A DNA stretch of 10,352 bases from Oscillospiraceae bacterium. GTDB lineage: Bacteria > Bacillota > Clostridia > Oscillospirales > Acutalibacteraceae. The position numbers and the translations under genes are program-made. Shown here piece by piece: positions 1 through 6,385 of this stretch (positions within the stretch are counted from its first letter, which is position 1; each line of letters opens with the position of its first letter). Location of the stretch: positions 1 to 10,352 of the forward strand of contig JAJXDX010000036.1 of NCBI GenBank assembly GCA_021640185.1. The letters run 5' to 3'. The notes beneath the pieces were generated by a model. That model did no database searches and was not told the origin of the DNA. It saw only the letters and a list, made by a program, of their open reading frames with translations.

Positions 1-37
1 GAATGCCCCGGCCCGCTTTTGCCGTTTTGTTTTTTGT
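1..37. terminator. Possible half of a terminator hairpin cut by the window edge
   Basis: Immediately after the stop of the DUF4173 gene, the plus strand reads a GC-rich arm (bases 3-16) followed by T-rich DNA with runs of four to six T. On the minus strand this is an A-rich stretch followed by a GC arm. That is the pattern of one side of a bidirectional rho-independent terminator whose other arm would lie left of base 1. The partner arm is not visible, so this is a guess from composition. Confidence 0.25.
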
Positions 38-1912
38 TTATGCCCCGTAGGTGGAGCGCATGAGCGCCGGATCGTCCGTCGTGTGCGGTGCTTCGTTCGG
101 GTCGTACGGCGGCGCCCAGCCATCGGTGGTGAACGGCGCCGTTGCGTCCGGATCGCACGAGGGATACGGCAGCCCTGTTTCGGGATCGATCGGCTCTCCG
201 GTCATGTCCTCGCGATAGCGCTGCCACCAAAGAAGGATATCTTCGCGCTTTTTCTGCAGCAGGCGTCGCTCCCGCACCCGGTCGATGTTGAAGGCGCGCA
301 CGTCCTCCTGCGGCAAGGTGTCCTTCGTGTCCAGCCCGTATTCGCGCAGCCGATCGTACAGGGCATAGCCCGCTCTTTCGGATATATCCCGGTCGCGGCT
401 CTGCTCCATCAGCTCGATCAGATACGGCGTGGCCCCGTCGGACAGCGAACCGATCGTTTCCACGTCCATCTCGGTCAGCGTGCCGTCCAGATAGCTGTGC
501 ACGTTGTAGCGCGCGATGACGGTATCCACGTCGGCATAGGCCGCGCCAAGGCCGATCAGCGCCATGGCGACGATGCCGACCTTCATGTACGCAAAGTGCG
601 GCGCGAACAGCCGTACGGCGACGGCCAGCAGCAGCACGCCCATCATCAGCATGAACAAAAACGTGCACACGCGCGGCCGCGTCAGGCCGAACGAGCCGAC
701 GTACAGCGCCATCTTGGCCACGGAGGCCGCCACCAGCCCCAGCGAGAACAGCAGCACGAACAGGCACAGCAGCCGGGTGGACAGCGGCGTGCGCCCGGCC
801 CTTCGGCCGGAGGCCGCCGTGATGCCCCACACCAGCAGCAGATCGATCGTGCACACCGCCGCCATCTCAAAAAAGCCGCGGCGGGCGTATTCCGCCACCG
901 TGAACGCTTTTGGCAGGATCCCCGCGAACGCGCTGCTGAAATAGGCCAATTGCGACACGAGGAACAGTGCGTACACCGCGCACACGGCGGCAAGGAAGGT
1001 GTTGAGCATCGCCGCGGGGGCGCCGTCGCGCTCGGCAGCGCGCTGCACGGGCTGCCGCTGCTCCAGCCGCCGCCGCAGGCTGAACAGGCGCGAGAAGACG
1101 ATGCCGAACAGCGCGATCCCCAGCAGCAGCGACACGATCCACTCCGTGATGTTGAACTGCGGCAGGCCGTTCAGCAGCCCCTCGAACGCGGCGTCCGCGC
1201 TGGAGAGCAGCCAGATCAGCACCGCCACCACCGGCAGCGCACACACCAGCCCCAGCAGCGCGATGCCGACCCCGCCGCGCCGCTGCCCGTCCGCCGGGTC
1301 TTTGCGGCGGCGCAGCACCGCGCCTACCGCCGTCCCCAGAGCGTTGAGCGGCCGCACGAACAGCATATGCAGCCCGTCGGCCAGCAGGCCGACCCCGCCG
1401 CCGTCATACCGCGCAGACGGCGTGGCCGATACCAGCCCCAGCATCGCCAAAGCGATCGAGGCGCAGAAGGCGTAGAAATTCGTCACGCTGTCAGCATGCC
1501 ACAGCAGCACGGCGCTTGACGCGGCGCCGGCCAACGCACAAAACAGCGCGAACGGGCGCGGGCGGGCGCTGCGCCCCAGATAGACCGTACCGCACAGCAA
1601 GATCGACACGTAAGCGACCGGGTATCCCCCGCGAAAACCGCCGTACAGGCTGAGGTTCGCCGCCAATACGGACAGGATCAGCAGGAGCAGCGCTGCCACG
1701 CGGTCGCGCGGCTCGGCCTCCGGGCGGAGCTTCGGCACATAGTAGCCCGGCCCATAGCCGTTCGGGTAGCCGCCCGGATACCCGTTTTGGCCCCCGTCGG
1801 CGCGATCAGTCGGCGCATAGCCCCCGTTCTGCCCGCAGGCCGCTTGCGTGCTGCCGCCGTTCGGTATGCCTGCATCCGGCGCGCCGGCGCCGTTTCTTTC
1901 TTCTTCCGTCAT
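38..1912 (-). CDS. DUF4173-family polytopic membrane protein
   Basis: 624-residue integral membrane protein of unknown function. The first ~70 residues are hydrophilic and rich in Gly, Pro, Tyr and Asn (NGYPGGYPNGYGPGYY at 43-58). About ten or eleven hydrophobic segments follow (roughly 72-92, 95-115, 118-138, 144-163, 214-237, 256-278, 300-325, 345-366, 378-400, 415-435, 441-461). The YARRGFFEM stretch (342-350) and the LTRPRV stretch (410-415) are typical of DUF4173 proteins. A charged C-terminal domain (465-570) with helical-repeat character follows, and then a Pro/Asp/Thr-rich tail. No enzymatic motif is visible. The start at 1912 is preferred over the upstream in-frame ATG at 2032 because it has a GGGAGGG Shine-Dalgarno 6 nt before it, and because the 2032 ATG overlaps the -35 box of a good promoter. 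The gene has its own promoter and is not obviously linked to the sugar genes. Family assignment is from recalled sequence features; the function is unknown. Confidence 0.85.
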   Translation of the reverse strand: MTEEERNGAGAPDAGIPNGGSTQAACGQNGGYAPTDRADGGQNGYPGGYPNGYGPGYYVPKLRPEAEPRDRVAALLLLILSVLAANLSLYGGFRGGYPVAYVSILLCGTVYLGRSARPRPFALFCALAGAASSAVLLWHADSVTNFYAFCASIALAMLGLVSATPSARYDGGGVGLLADGLHMLFVRPLNALGTAVGAVLRRRKDPADGQRRGGVGIALLGLVCALPVVAVLIWLLSSADAAFEGLLNGLPQFNITEWIVSLLLGIALFGIVFSRLFSLRRRLEQRQPVQRAAERDGAPAAMLNTFLAAVCAVYALFLVSQLAYFSSAFAGILPKAFTVAEYARRGFFEMAAVCTIDLLLVWGITAASGRRAGRTPLSTRLLCLFVLLFSLGLVAASVAKMALYVGSFGLTRPRVCTFLFMLMMGVLLLAVAVRLFAPHFAYMKVGIVAMALIGLGAAYADVDTVIARYNVHSYLDGTLTEMDVETIGSLSDGATPYLIELMEQSRDRDISERAGYALYDRLREYGLDTKDTLPQEDVRAFNIDRVRERRLLQKKREDILLWWQRYREDMTGEPIDPETGLPYPSCDPDATAPFTTDGWAPPYDPNEAPHTTDDPALMRSTYGA

Positions 1913-1918
1913 CGTTAT

Positions 1919-1925
1919 CCCTCCC
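1919..1925 (-). promoter_or_regulatory. Shine-Dalgarno site that fixes the DUF4173 start
   Basis: On the minus strand the sequence GGGAGGG lies 6 nt upstream of the ATG at 1912. No comparable purine tract precedes the in-frame ATG at 2032. This places translation initiation at 1912 and leaves an ~85-nt untranslated leader. Confidence 0.8.
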
Positions 1926-1962
1926 GAGAAAACTTGCTTTGCCGGACAGGTCTTTTCGCCTG

Positions 1963-1987
1963 ACGGACGCTTACGTTGAGCGCCCGT
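1963..1987 (-). other. Leader hairpin in the DUF4173 5' UTR
   Basis: In the minus-strand transcript ACGGGCGCT pairs with AGCGTCCGT (nine base pairs, one of them G-T) around a 7-nt loop. It lies within the leader between the predicted start of transcription near 1997 and the SD at 1919-1925. It has no downstream T-run, so it is not an attenuator of the classic kind. It could affect mRNA stability or be chance in GC-rich DNA. No riboswitch family is recognised. Confidence 0.3.
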
Positions 1988-2003
1988 TTCGTCCGACGAA
2001 AGG

Positions 2004-2032
2004 AGTATAGCACGAACGTCATCGAATTTCAA
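2004..2032 (-). promoter_or_regulatory. Sigma-A-type promoter of the DUF4173 gene
   Basis: On the minus strand TTGAAA (2032-2027) is followed by a 17-bp spacer and TATACT (2009-2004). Each hexamer matches the consensus at five of six positions, and the spacing is ideal. Transcription should start near 1997. The flanking DNA is AT-rich compared with the surrounding genes. This indicates that the membrane-protein gene is transcribed on its own, although read-through from the upstream regulator gene cannot be excluded because no strong terminator lies between 2033 and 2121. Confidence 0.8.
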
Positions 2033-2121
2033 TAAAGGTTACACGATTGTCATCTTTTTCGGCAAAAAAACAGGCTTTAGTTCGTTTTTCGCGCAAGATC
2101 TATCGCTATTCGATGATCCGA

Positions 2122-2979
2122 TCAGCACTTTTCGCGTTCTCCTGCCTTGTCGCGCGCGGTATTTCTCGCCTCGCGCTGATATTCGGACGGCGTGCAGCCC
2201 TTCAGGCTTTTGAACACGCGGGAAAAATACAGCGGGTCGTTGAACCCGACCGACCCGGCGACCTCCGCCACGGAAAAATCGGGGCGGCGCAGCAGGCTGC
2301 ACGCCTCGTTGATGCGGTATTTTTGCAGATATGCGTGAGGCGAGAGCGAAAAATCCTGCAAAAAGGCGCGGTAGAGCTGACTGCGGCTGATGCCGACATA
2401 GCGGGCGATGTCGCTGACGCCGATGTCCCCGGCGTAGTTGTATTGGATGAAGCGCAGGGCGTTGGCCACGTACTCCTGATGCGGGTCGGTGCCGGCAGTG
2501 CGGGCGTTTTGGCGGATCAGCTGCGCAAGGAACAGGTACAGGCAGCCGACCATGGCGGCATCGTCGGCGGCGGTGTTGCCGCTGACCTCGCTGATCCGCA
2601 GCAACAGCCGCTGCACCTCGTCGCCGAGGCCGTGCAGCACGGGACGCTCCTGCGTGAAGCCCGCCATGCTGACCAAACGGCGCGCGTCCGTGCCGTTGAA
2701 GCCCACCCAGCAGTATTCCCACGGGTCGTCCGCATCGGCGCGGTAGCTGACCAGCTGACCGGGGAAGATCAAAAACAGGTCGCCGGCGCGCACGGGGTGG
2801 GACTGCCGGTCGTACACGTACTCGCCGCGGCCGGACGACACGGCGTGGATCAGATAGTGGTCGCGCAGCGCAGGACCCCAGCCCTTGCCGCCCGCGCAGT
2901 CCTCGTAGCCGGTGTTGTATACCGACAGACCGGCGTTCTCCTTGAGCGTATCCTTGAAGGAATAGCGTCCGTTTTTCAT
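2122..2979 (-). CDS. AraC-family transcriptional regulator, MsmR/RafR-like, probable regulator of galKT
   Basis: 285-residue one-component regulator. The N-terminal part (about 40-115) is a cupin-type AraC sugar-binding domain. Its signatures are GRGEYVYDRQSHPVRAGDLF (51-70), a FPGQ turn (72-75) and WEYCWVGFNG (87-96), a stretch typical of alpha-galactoside and multiple-sugar regulators of Firmicutes. The C-terminal ~100 residues carry two helix-turn-helix motifs: DIGVSDIARYVGISRSQLYR (185-204), then FSVAEVAGSVGFNDPLYFSR (235-254) with the usual FK-x-GxTPSEY ending. The start is supported by a GGAGGG site 7 nt upstream. The gene is divergent from galactokinase and shares a promoter region with it, so control of galKT, probably by activation with galactose or a galactoside as effector, is a reasonable inference. 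The effector cannot be read from the sequence. Confidence 0.9.
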   Translation of the reverse strand: MKNGRYSFKDTLKENAGLSVYNTGYEDCAGGKGWGPALRDHYLIHAVSSGRGEYVYDRQSHPVRAGDLFLIFPGQLVSYRADADDPWEYCWVGFNGTDARRLVSMAGFTQERPVLHGLGDEVQRLLLRISEVSGNTAADDAAMVGCLYLFLAQLIRQNARTAGTDPHQEYVANALRFIQYNYAGDIGVSDIARYVGISRSQLYRAFLQDFSLSPHAYLQKYRINEACSLLRRPDFSVAEVAGSVGFNDPLYFSRVFKSLKGCTPSEYQREARNTARDKAGEREKC

Positions 2980-3011
2980 GTGGCAGCCCTCCGTTTCGTC
3001 CTCTCAGGCAT

Positions 3012-3040
3012 ATCATACCACAGGATGCAACAAAAGTCCA
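3012..3040 (-). promoter_or_regulatory. Promoter of the AraC-family regulator gene (extended -10)
   Basis: On the minus strand TGGACT (3040-3035) is followed by 17 bp and TATGAT (3017-3012). The -10 box is directly preceded by TGG, which is an extended -10 (TGn) motif and would compensate for the weaker -35. The predicted transcription start near 3005 gives a leader of about 26 nt to the ATG at 2979. It lies back to back with the galK promoter, with 21 bp between the two -35 boxes. Confidence 0.65.
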
Positions 3041-3067
3041 TATAAATGCCGAATAAAAGGGTTGCAT
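3025..3067. promoter_or_regulatory. Candidate operator: inverted ATGCAAC / GTTGCAT pair in the divergent region
   Basis: ATGCAAC at 3025-3031 and its exact reverse complement GTTGCAT at 3061-3067 are separated by 29 bp. The left copy lies inside the spacer of the regulator promoter, and the right copy contains the -35 box (TTGCAT) of the galK promoter. AraC-family proteins commonly bind separated half-sites and regulate both their own gene and a divergent target, so these are the best visible candidates for the regulator's half-sites. A 7-bp match can occur by chance. The centre-to-centre distance of 36 bp is not a whole number of helical turns. Confidence 0.45.
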
Positions 3068-3089
3068 GATCGGCCAGAACTTTTATAAT
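3062..3089 (+). promoter_or_regulatory. galKT promoter
   Basis: TTGCAT (3062-3067), a 16-bp spacer and a perfect TATAAT (3084-3089). The -35 matches consensus at four of six positions and the spacer is one base short, which fits a promoter that needs an activator or is tightly regulated. Transcription should begin near 3096, leaving a leader of about 50 nt before galK. Confidence 0.75.
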
Positions 3090-3099
3090 AAAGATAAAG

Positions 3100-3113
3100 G
3101 GTAAACGGTAAAC
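3100..3113 (+). repeat. Tandem GGTAAAC repeat, cre-like, just downstream of the galK start site
   Basis: GGTAAAC occurs twice in direct succession (3100-3106 and 3107-3113), beginning about 4 nt after the predicted galK transcription start. Read with the next base, GGTAAACGGTAAACA resembles a CcpA cre site (TGWNANCGNTNWCA) with G for the first T and one extra A. A protein bound here would block transcription, as is known for CcpA roadblocks. The match is imperfect, so catabolite repression is only a possibility. Confidence 0.3.
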
Positions 3114-3128
3114 ACAGATCACGATCGG

Positions 3129-3134
3129 AAAGGA
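3129..3134 (+). promoter_or_regulatory. galK Shine-Dalgarno, favouring the ATG at 3146
   Basis: AAAGGA ends only 2 nt before the in-frame ATG at 3137, which is too close for normal initiation. The in-frame ATG at 3146 is 11 nt away. An out-of-frame ATG at 3141, 6 nt away, would open a frame of only 21 codons. The in-frame site with workable spacing is 3146, so it is preferred. The choice changes the protein by three residues only. Confidence 0.5.
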
Positions 3135-3145
3135 CGATGGATGAC

Positions 3146-4435
3146 ATGGCGGCAAGCTCGGCGATCCTGCAAAAGATCGAAAACGGCGGATACGATGCTC
3201 GGCTGACCCGGCTGTACGGGGCGGAGCATCTTGACGCGCAGCGCGCGCGGTATCTGGCGGCGGCAAAAGGCTTTTTAGATACCTTCGGCGACGGCGAGGG
3301 GGAGCTGATGCTGTTCTCCGCGCCCGGCCGCACGGAGATCGGCGGCAACCATACCGACCACAACCACGGCCGCGTGATCGCGGGCAGCGTGGATCTGGAC
3401 GTGATCGCGGTGGTGCGCCCGGCCGGGGGCACGGTGCGGGTCAAGAGCGAGGGGTATCCGATGGATACCGTGTTGCTCGATGCCCTTGCCCCGGTGGAGA
3501 GCGAGAAGAACCATTCCGCCTCGCTGATCCGCGGCACGGCGGCGCGCTTTGCACAGCTTGGGCACACGATCGGCGGCTTTGACGCGTACACGACCTCCAA
3601 CGTCCTCAAGGGCAGCGGGCTGTCCTCGTCTGCGGCGTTCGAGGTGCTGATCGGCGTGATCATGAACCATCTGTACAACGGCGGCAGCATCGACCCGGTC
3701 GAGATCGCGCAGACCGCCCAGTATGCGGAAAACGCGTTTTTCGGCAAGCCGTGCGGCCTGATGGATCAGATGGCCTCGTCCGTCGGCAACGCGATCACGA
3801 TCGATTTCAAGGACCCGGCCAAGCCGGTCATCCGCCGCATCGATTTCGACTTCGACAAAACGGGGCACGCGCTGTGCATCGTGGACGTCGGCGGCAACCA
3901 CGCCGACCTGACGCACGAGTATGCCGCCATCCCCGGCGAGATGAAGGCCGTGGCCGCGTCGCTCGGCGTCGGCGTGCTGCGCGACACGGATATGCCCACG
4001 CTGATGGCGCATCTGCCCGCGCTGCGGCAGCAGCACGGCGACCGCGCGGTGCTGCGTGCGATCCACTTCCTGCGCGAGAACGAGCGCGTCGCCCGTCAGG
4101 TCGAGGCGCTCGAGCGCGGCGATTTCGAGGCCTTCAAGCGCATGGTGATCGAAAGCGGGCGCTCGTCCTTCGAATATCTGCAAAACGTGTATGCCGCCGG
4201 CAACGTGCGCGAGCAGGGCATGAGCATCGCCCTTGCGCTGGCGGAAGGGATGCTGTCCGGCTGCGGCGCGTGGCGCGTCCACGGCGGCGGCTTCGGCGGC
4301 ACGACGGCGAACTTCGTCCCGGCCGAAAAGCTGACGGAGTTCTGCTCCACCATCGAGGGCGTGTTCGGCAAAGGCTCGTGCCATGTGCTGCGCATCCGCC
4401 CCTACGGCGGCGTGCGTGTGGATACACTGGTCTAA
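3146..4435 (+). CDS. galK: Galactokinase (clostridial GGNHTDH type, GHMP kinase)
   Basis: ATP-dependent phosphorylation of galactose to galactose-1-phosphate, the first committed step of the cytoplasmic Leloir pathway. The 429-residue product (from 3146) shows three GHMP-kinase motifs: the galactokinase signature APGRTEIGGNHTDHNHG (59-75), the ATP-binding GSGLSSSAA loop (156-164) and the C-terminal GGGFGGTT (380-387). The catalytic Asp207 lies in CGLMDQMAS, Arg62 matches the catalytic Arg, and Tyr259 lies where the sugar-contacting Tyr sits. An ~55-residue N-terminal extension precedes the signature. In most galactokinases the signature reads GEHTDY. Here the sugar-contacting Glu is Asn and the Tyr is His, a variant I recall from clostridial homologues. 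galT begins 27 nt downstream and a sugar-responsive AraC gene is divergent, which supports galactose as substrate. Another sugar cannot be excluded. In-frame ATG at 3137 is the alternative start. Confidence 0.9.
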   Translation: MAASSAILQKIENGGYDARLTRLYGAEHLDAQRARYLAAAKGFLDTFGDGEGELMLFSAPGRTEIGGNHTDHNHGRVIAGSVDLDVIAVVRPAGGTVRVKSEGYPMDTVLLDALAPVESEKNHSASLIRGTAARFAQLGHTIGGFDAYTTSNVLKGSGLSSSAAFEVLIGVIMNHLYNGGSIDPVEIAQTAQYAENAFFGKPCGLMDQMASSVGNAITIDFKDPAKPVIRRIDFDFDKTGHALCIVDVGGNHADLTHEYAAIPGEMKAVAASLGVGVLRDTDMPTLMAHLPALRQQHGDRAVLRAIHFLRENERVARQVEALERGDFEAFKRMVIESGRSSFEYLQNVYAAGNVREQGMSIALALAEGMLSGCGAWRVHGGGFGGTTANFVPAEKLTEFCSTIEGVFGKGSCHVLRIRPYGGVRVDTLV

Positions 4436-4462
4436 GGGAATAAGGAAAGGTGACGATCCAAA

Positions 4463-5431
4463 ATGGCAGAATTACGTAAGAATTTCCTCACGAACGACTG
4501 GGTCATGATCGCGTCCCACCGGCAAAACCGCCCGCAGATGCCCAAGGACTACTGCCCGTTCTGCCCCGGCAGCGGCAAGGTGCCGGATAACTTCGACGTT
4601 TACGAGTACGATAACGATTTTCCCGCCCTGTCGCAGGATCCGCCGCAGCCGGACGATGTTGCGGACGACTTCTTCGCCACCGCGCCGTGCTACGGCAAGT
4701 GCGAGGTGATCCTGTACTCGCCGCAGCACACCGTCACCCTGCCGGAGCTGCCGACCGCGCACATCAAAAAGCTCGTCGATCTGTGGGCGCAGCGCTATGA
4801 TGCCCTGCGCGCGGACGAAAAGATCAAATATGTCTTCATCTTCGAGAACCGCGGCGACGTCGTGGGCGTGACCATGCCCCACCCGCACGGCCAGATCTAC
4901 GGCTATCCCTTCCTGCCCAAAAAGCTGGAGCTGGAGGTCGACAATGCGAAGCGGCATTATGCCGAGAGCGGCCACTGCCTGTTCTGCGACTGGATGGATC
5001 ACGAGGTGACGGACGGCCGCCGCATCATCTTCCGCAACGAGCATTTCACCGTCCTGCTGCCGTTCTTCACCGAATATCCCTACGGTGTGTATATCCTCGC
5101 GAACGACCACAAGACGAACATCTCCGCCTTCACCGAGGAGGAGCGCCTGTGCCTGGCCGAAACGCTGCGCGAAACGACCGGGATGCTCGACAGCCTGTTC
5201 GGCTACAAGTTCCCCTACATGATGTGTATGTATAACGAGCCGGTCAACGGCGAGGATCTGTCGGCGCAGTTCCATTGGCACATCGCGTTCTATCCGCCGA
5301 TGCGCAGCGCCACCAAGATCAAGTATAACGCCTCCAGCGAAACGGGCGCGTGGGCGCACTGCAACCCCACCTGCCCGGAGGTCACGGCCGAAGAACTGCG
5401 CGAGGCGCACCGCCGTTTCCTCGAAAAATAA
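4463..5431 (+). CDS. galT: Galactose-1-phosphate uridylyltransferase (UDP-glucose--hexose-1-phosphate uridylyltransferase)
   Basis: Transfers UMP from UDP-glucose to galactose-1-phosphate, giving UDP-galactose and glucose-1-phosphate. The product has 322 residues, slightly shorter than E. coli GalT. The active site HPHGQ is at 140-144, with His142 the expected nucleophile that carries the uridylyl group. The zinc-site residues C31 and C34 (CPFC), H89 (SPQH) and H140 are all present. In the second metal site E158, H271 and H273 (FHWH) are retained, but the residue aligned with E. coli His281 appears to be Tyr257. A second CLFC pair (172-175) is extra. LRKNFLTNDWVMIASHRQNRP near the N-terminus is typical of the class I family. 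The start has an AAAGGTGA purine tract about 10 nt upstream. The gene follows galK after 27 nt and is closed by a terminator, so galK and galT form a two-gene operon. galE is not in the window. Confidence 0.95.
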   Translation: MAELRKNFLTNDWVMIASHRQNRPQMPKDYCPFCPGSGKVPDNFDVYEYDNDFPALSQDPPQPDDVADDFFATAPCYGKCEVILYSPQHTVTLPELPTAHIKKLVDLWAQRYDALRADEKIKYVFIFENRGDVVGVTMPHPHGQIYGYPFLPKKLELEVDNAKRHYAESGHCLFCDWMDHEVTDGRRIIFRNEHFTVLLPFFTEYPYGVYILANDHKTNISAFTEEERLCLAETLRETTGMLDSLFGYKFPYMMCMYNEPVNGEDLSAQFHWHIAFYPPMRSATKIKYNASSETGAWAHCNPTCPEVTAEELREAHRRFLEK

Positions 5432-5445
5432 ACCGTATCGCAAAA

Positions 5446-5487
5446 ATGCCGCCCGCAGGCAAAGGCCTGCGGGCGGCATCGTTTTTT
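5446..5487. terminator. Bidirectional rho-independent terminator between convergent operons
   Basis: ATGCCGCCCGCAGGC (5446-5460) pairs perfectly with 5465-5479 around an AAAG loop. On the plus strand six T residues follow (5482-5487), which ends galKT. On the minus strand the stem is followed by five T residues (complement of AAAAA at 5442-5446), which can end the sensor/esterase operon whose stop codon is at 5490-5492. The stem is 15 bp and very GC-rich, so termination should be efficient in both directions. Confidence 0.93.
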
Positions 5488-5489
5488 GT

Positions 5490-6368
5490 TTACCGCGCGA
5501 TCTCGTCCAAGAAATGTCGGGCGAACCACTCCTGCGTTTGCCGCAGATAATGGATGCCGTCGTCGGCGAATATGCCGCACAGCGGATCTGCCGCGTCCCA
5601 CAGCGGGCAGTCCTCGGCGGTGACCAGCTCGGCGTCCGGCAGACGGCCGACCTGCCGGGCGAACTCGTCGTTGACCGCATCGGTCTGGAACGGCTGCGGC
5701 CAGTTCTCGCCGGGGACGGCGCACTGCGTGAACACCAGCTTGTAGAAATACACGCGGCACGGCAGGCCGATGGCGGCCAGCTGTGTGTCGAAGAAGCGGT
5801 CGAACCGCTCGTGCCGGTCGGGCGCGTCCCACGCGCCGGGGTCGCTGTCGCCCTCGCTGCCGATCCAGTGCCAGCCGATGGCGGCCGGGCGGGCGAAGCG
5901 CCGCTTGAGGTCGGCCGATACCAGCGACAGCGTGTGCATCGCCAGCCGGTACAGGCCGATGTCGCAGGCGTAGAAGGGGCCGGGGACCAGCACCTCCGGC
6001 TTGTCCTCGCGCCACATCCCGCGCACCAGCCCCTGCCCGCCGACGGAGATATGCACGATGTACAGGTCCGGCAGCGACGCGCCGGCGTCGATCGCCGCCT
6101 GCCACGCCGCGGCGATGTAGTGGGTGATCGATCCGGTGAAGTCTTGGATCTCACCCAGATTTTTGCCTTCGTCGGTGTAGCCGTGCCACGTGACGCTCGT
6201 CGTCGTGAAGCTTTGCGCATCCGAGCGGTCAAGCGCCCACACGTTTTTCAGCGGCCGGACGATGCGCTCGTCCTCCGGCAGGAATTGCTGATGCCCCGTG
6301 GCATTCGATTGGCCGCTGACGAACAGCAGCGCCGCATCGGCATCGGGATAGAATTTCAGCTCGTTCAT
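5490..6368 (-). CDS. SGNH/sialate O-acetylesterase-like carbohydrate esterase, cytoplasmic
   Basis: 292-residue putative carbohydrate O-acetylesterase. It has the SGNH/SASA-type blocks: FVSGQSNATG (16-25) with the expected nucleophile Ser21, a HISVGGQG block (107-114) in the oxyanion-hole region, GWHWIGSEGDS (165-175), corresponding to the W-x-Q-G-E-x-D block but with Ser in place of Gln, and ADDGIHY (268-274) giving the Asp-x-x-His pair Asp270/His273. No signal peptide or transmembrane segment is visible, so it should act in the cytoplasm on an imported acetylated sugar. The start at 6368 is chosen because AGGAGG lies 6 nt upstream; the in-frame ATG at 6389 lies inside the preceding gene and lacks a better site. 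It is the last gene of a four-gene minus-strand operon, 17 nt after the binding-protein gene. The substrate is unknown, and the exact carbohydrate esterase family cannot be fixed without a profile search. Confidence 0.75.
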   Translation of the reverse strand: MNELKFYPDADAALLFVSGQSNATGHQQFLPEDERIVRPLKNVWALDRSDAQSFTTTSVTWHGYTDEGKNLGEIQDFTGSITHYIAAAWQAAIDAGASLPDLYIVHISVGGQGLVRGMWREDKPEVLVPGPFYACDIGLYRLAMHTLSLVSADLKRRFARPAAIGWHWIGSEGDSDPGAWDAPDRHERFDRFFDTQLAAIGLPCRVYFYKLVFTQCAVPGENWPQPFQTDAVNDEFARQVGRLPDAELVTAEDCPLWDAADPLCGIFADDGIHYLRQTQEWFARHFLDEIAR

Positions 6369-6374
6369 TTTTAT

Positions 6375-6380
6375 CCTCCT
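6375..6380 (-). promoter_or_regulatory. Shine-Dalgarno of the esterase gene
   Basis: A perfect AGGAGG on the minus strand, 6 nt before the ATG at 6368 and just downstream of the TGA (6388-6386) of the binding-protein gene. It fixes the esterase start and shows tight translational linkage in the operon. Confidence 0.85.
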
Positions 6381-6385
6381 ATCGG

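Noticed and set aside
83..1519. Long plus-strand open frame opposite the DUF4173 gene
   Set aside because: The translation is full of Arg, His and Gln with no domain or membrane character. It is the antisense shadow of a GC-rich gene, and the opposite strand has a promoter, an SD and family motifs.
2097..2118. Possible terminator hairpin after the AraC-family gene
   Set aside because: The stem is only 8 bp with a bulge (GATC-ATCG/CGAT-GATC), and the nearest T-run lies about 25 nt farther on, so it does not fit a rho-independent terminator.
3141..3206. Short out-of-frame reading frame (21 codons) overlapping the galK start
   Set aside because: It has workable SD spacing, but it is very short with no conserved feature. 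It is most likely a by-product of clustered ATGs.
3275..4384. Minus-strand open frame opposite galK
   Set aside because: It is a shadow frame in GC-rich DNA. The plus strand has all three galactokinase motifs.
4472..6232. 586-codon minus-strand open frame across galT and the esterase gene
   Set aside because: It crosses the strong terminator at 5446-5487 and is antisense to a well-supported galT. Its composition is low-complexity Arg/Ala/Ser.
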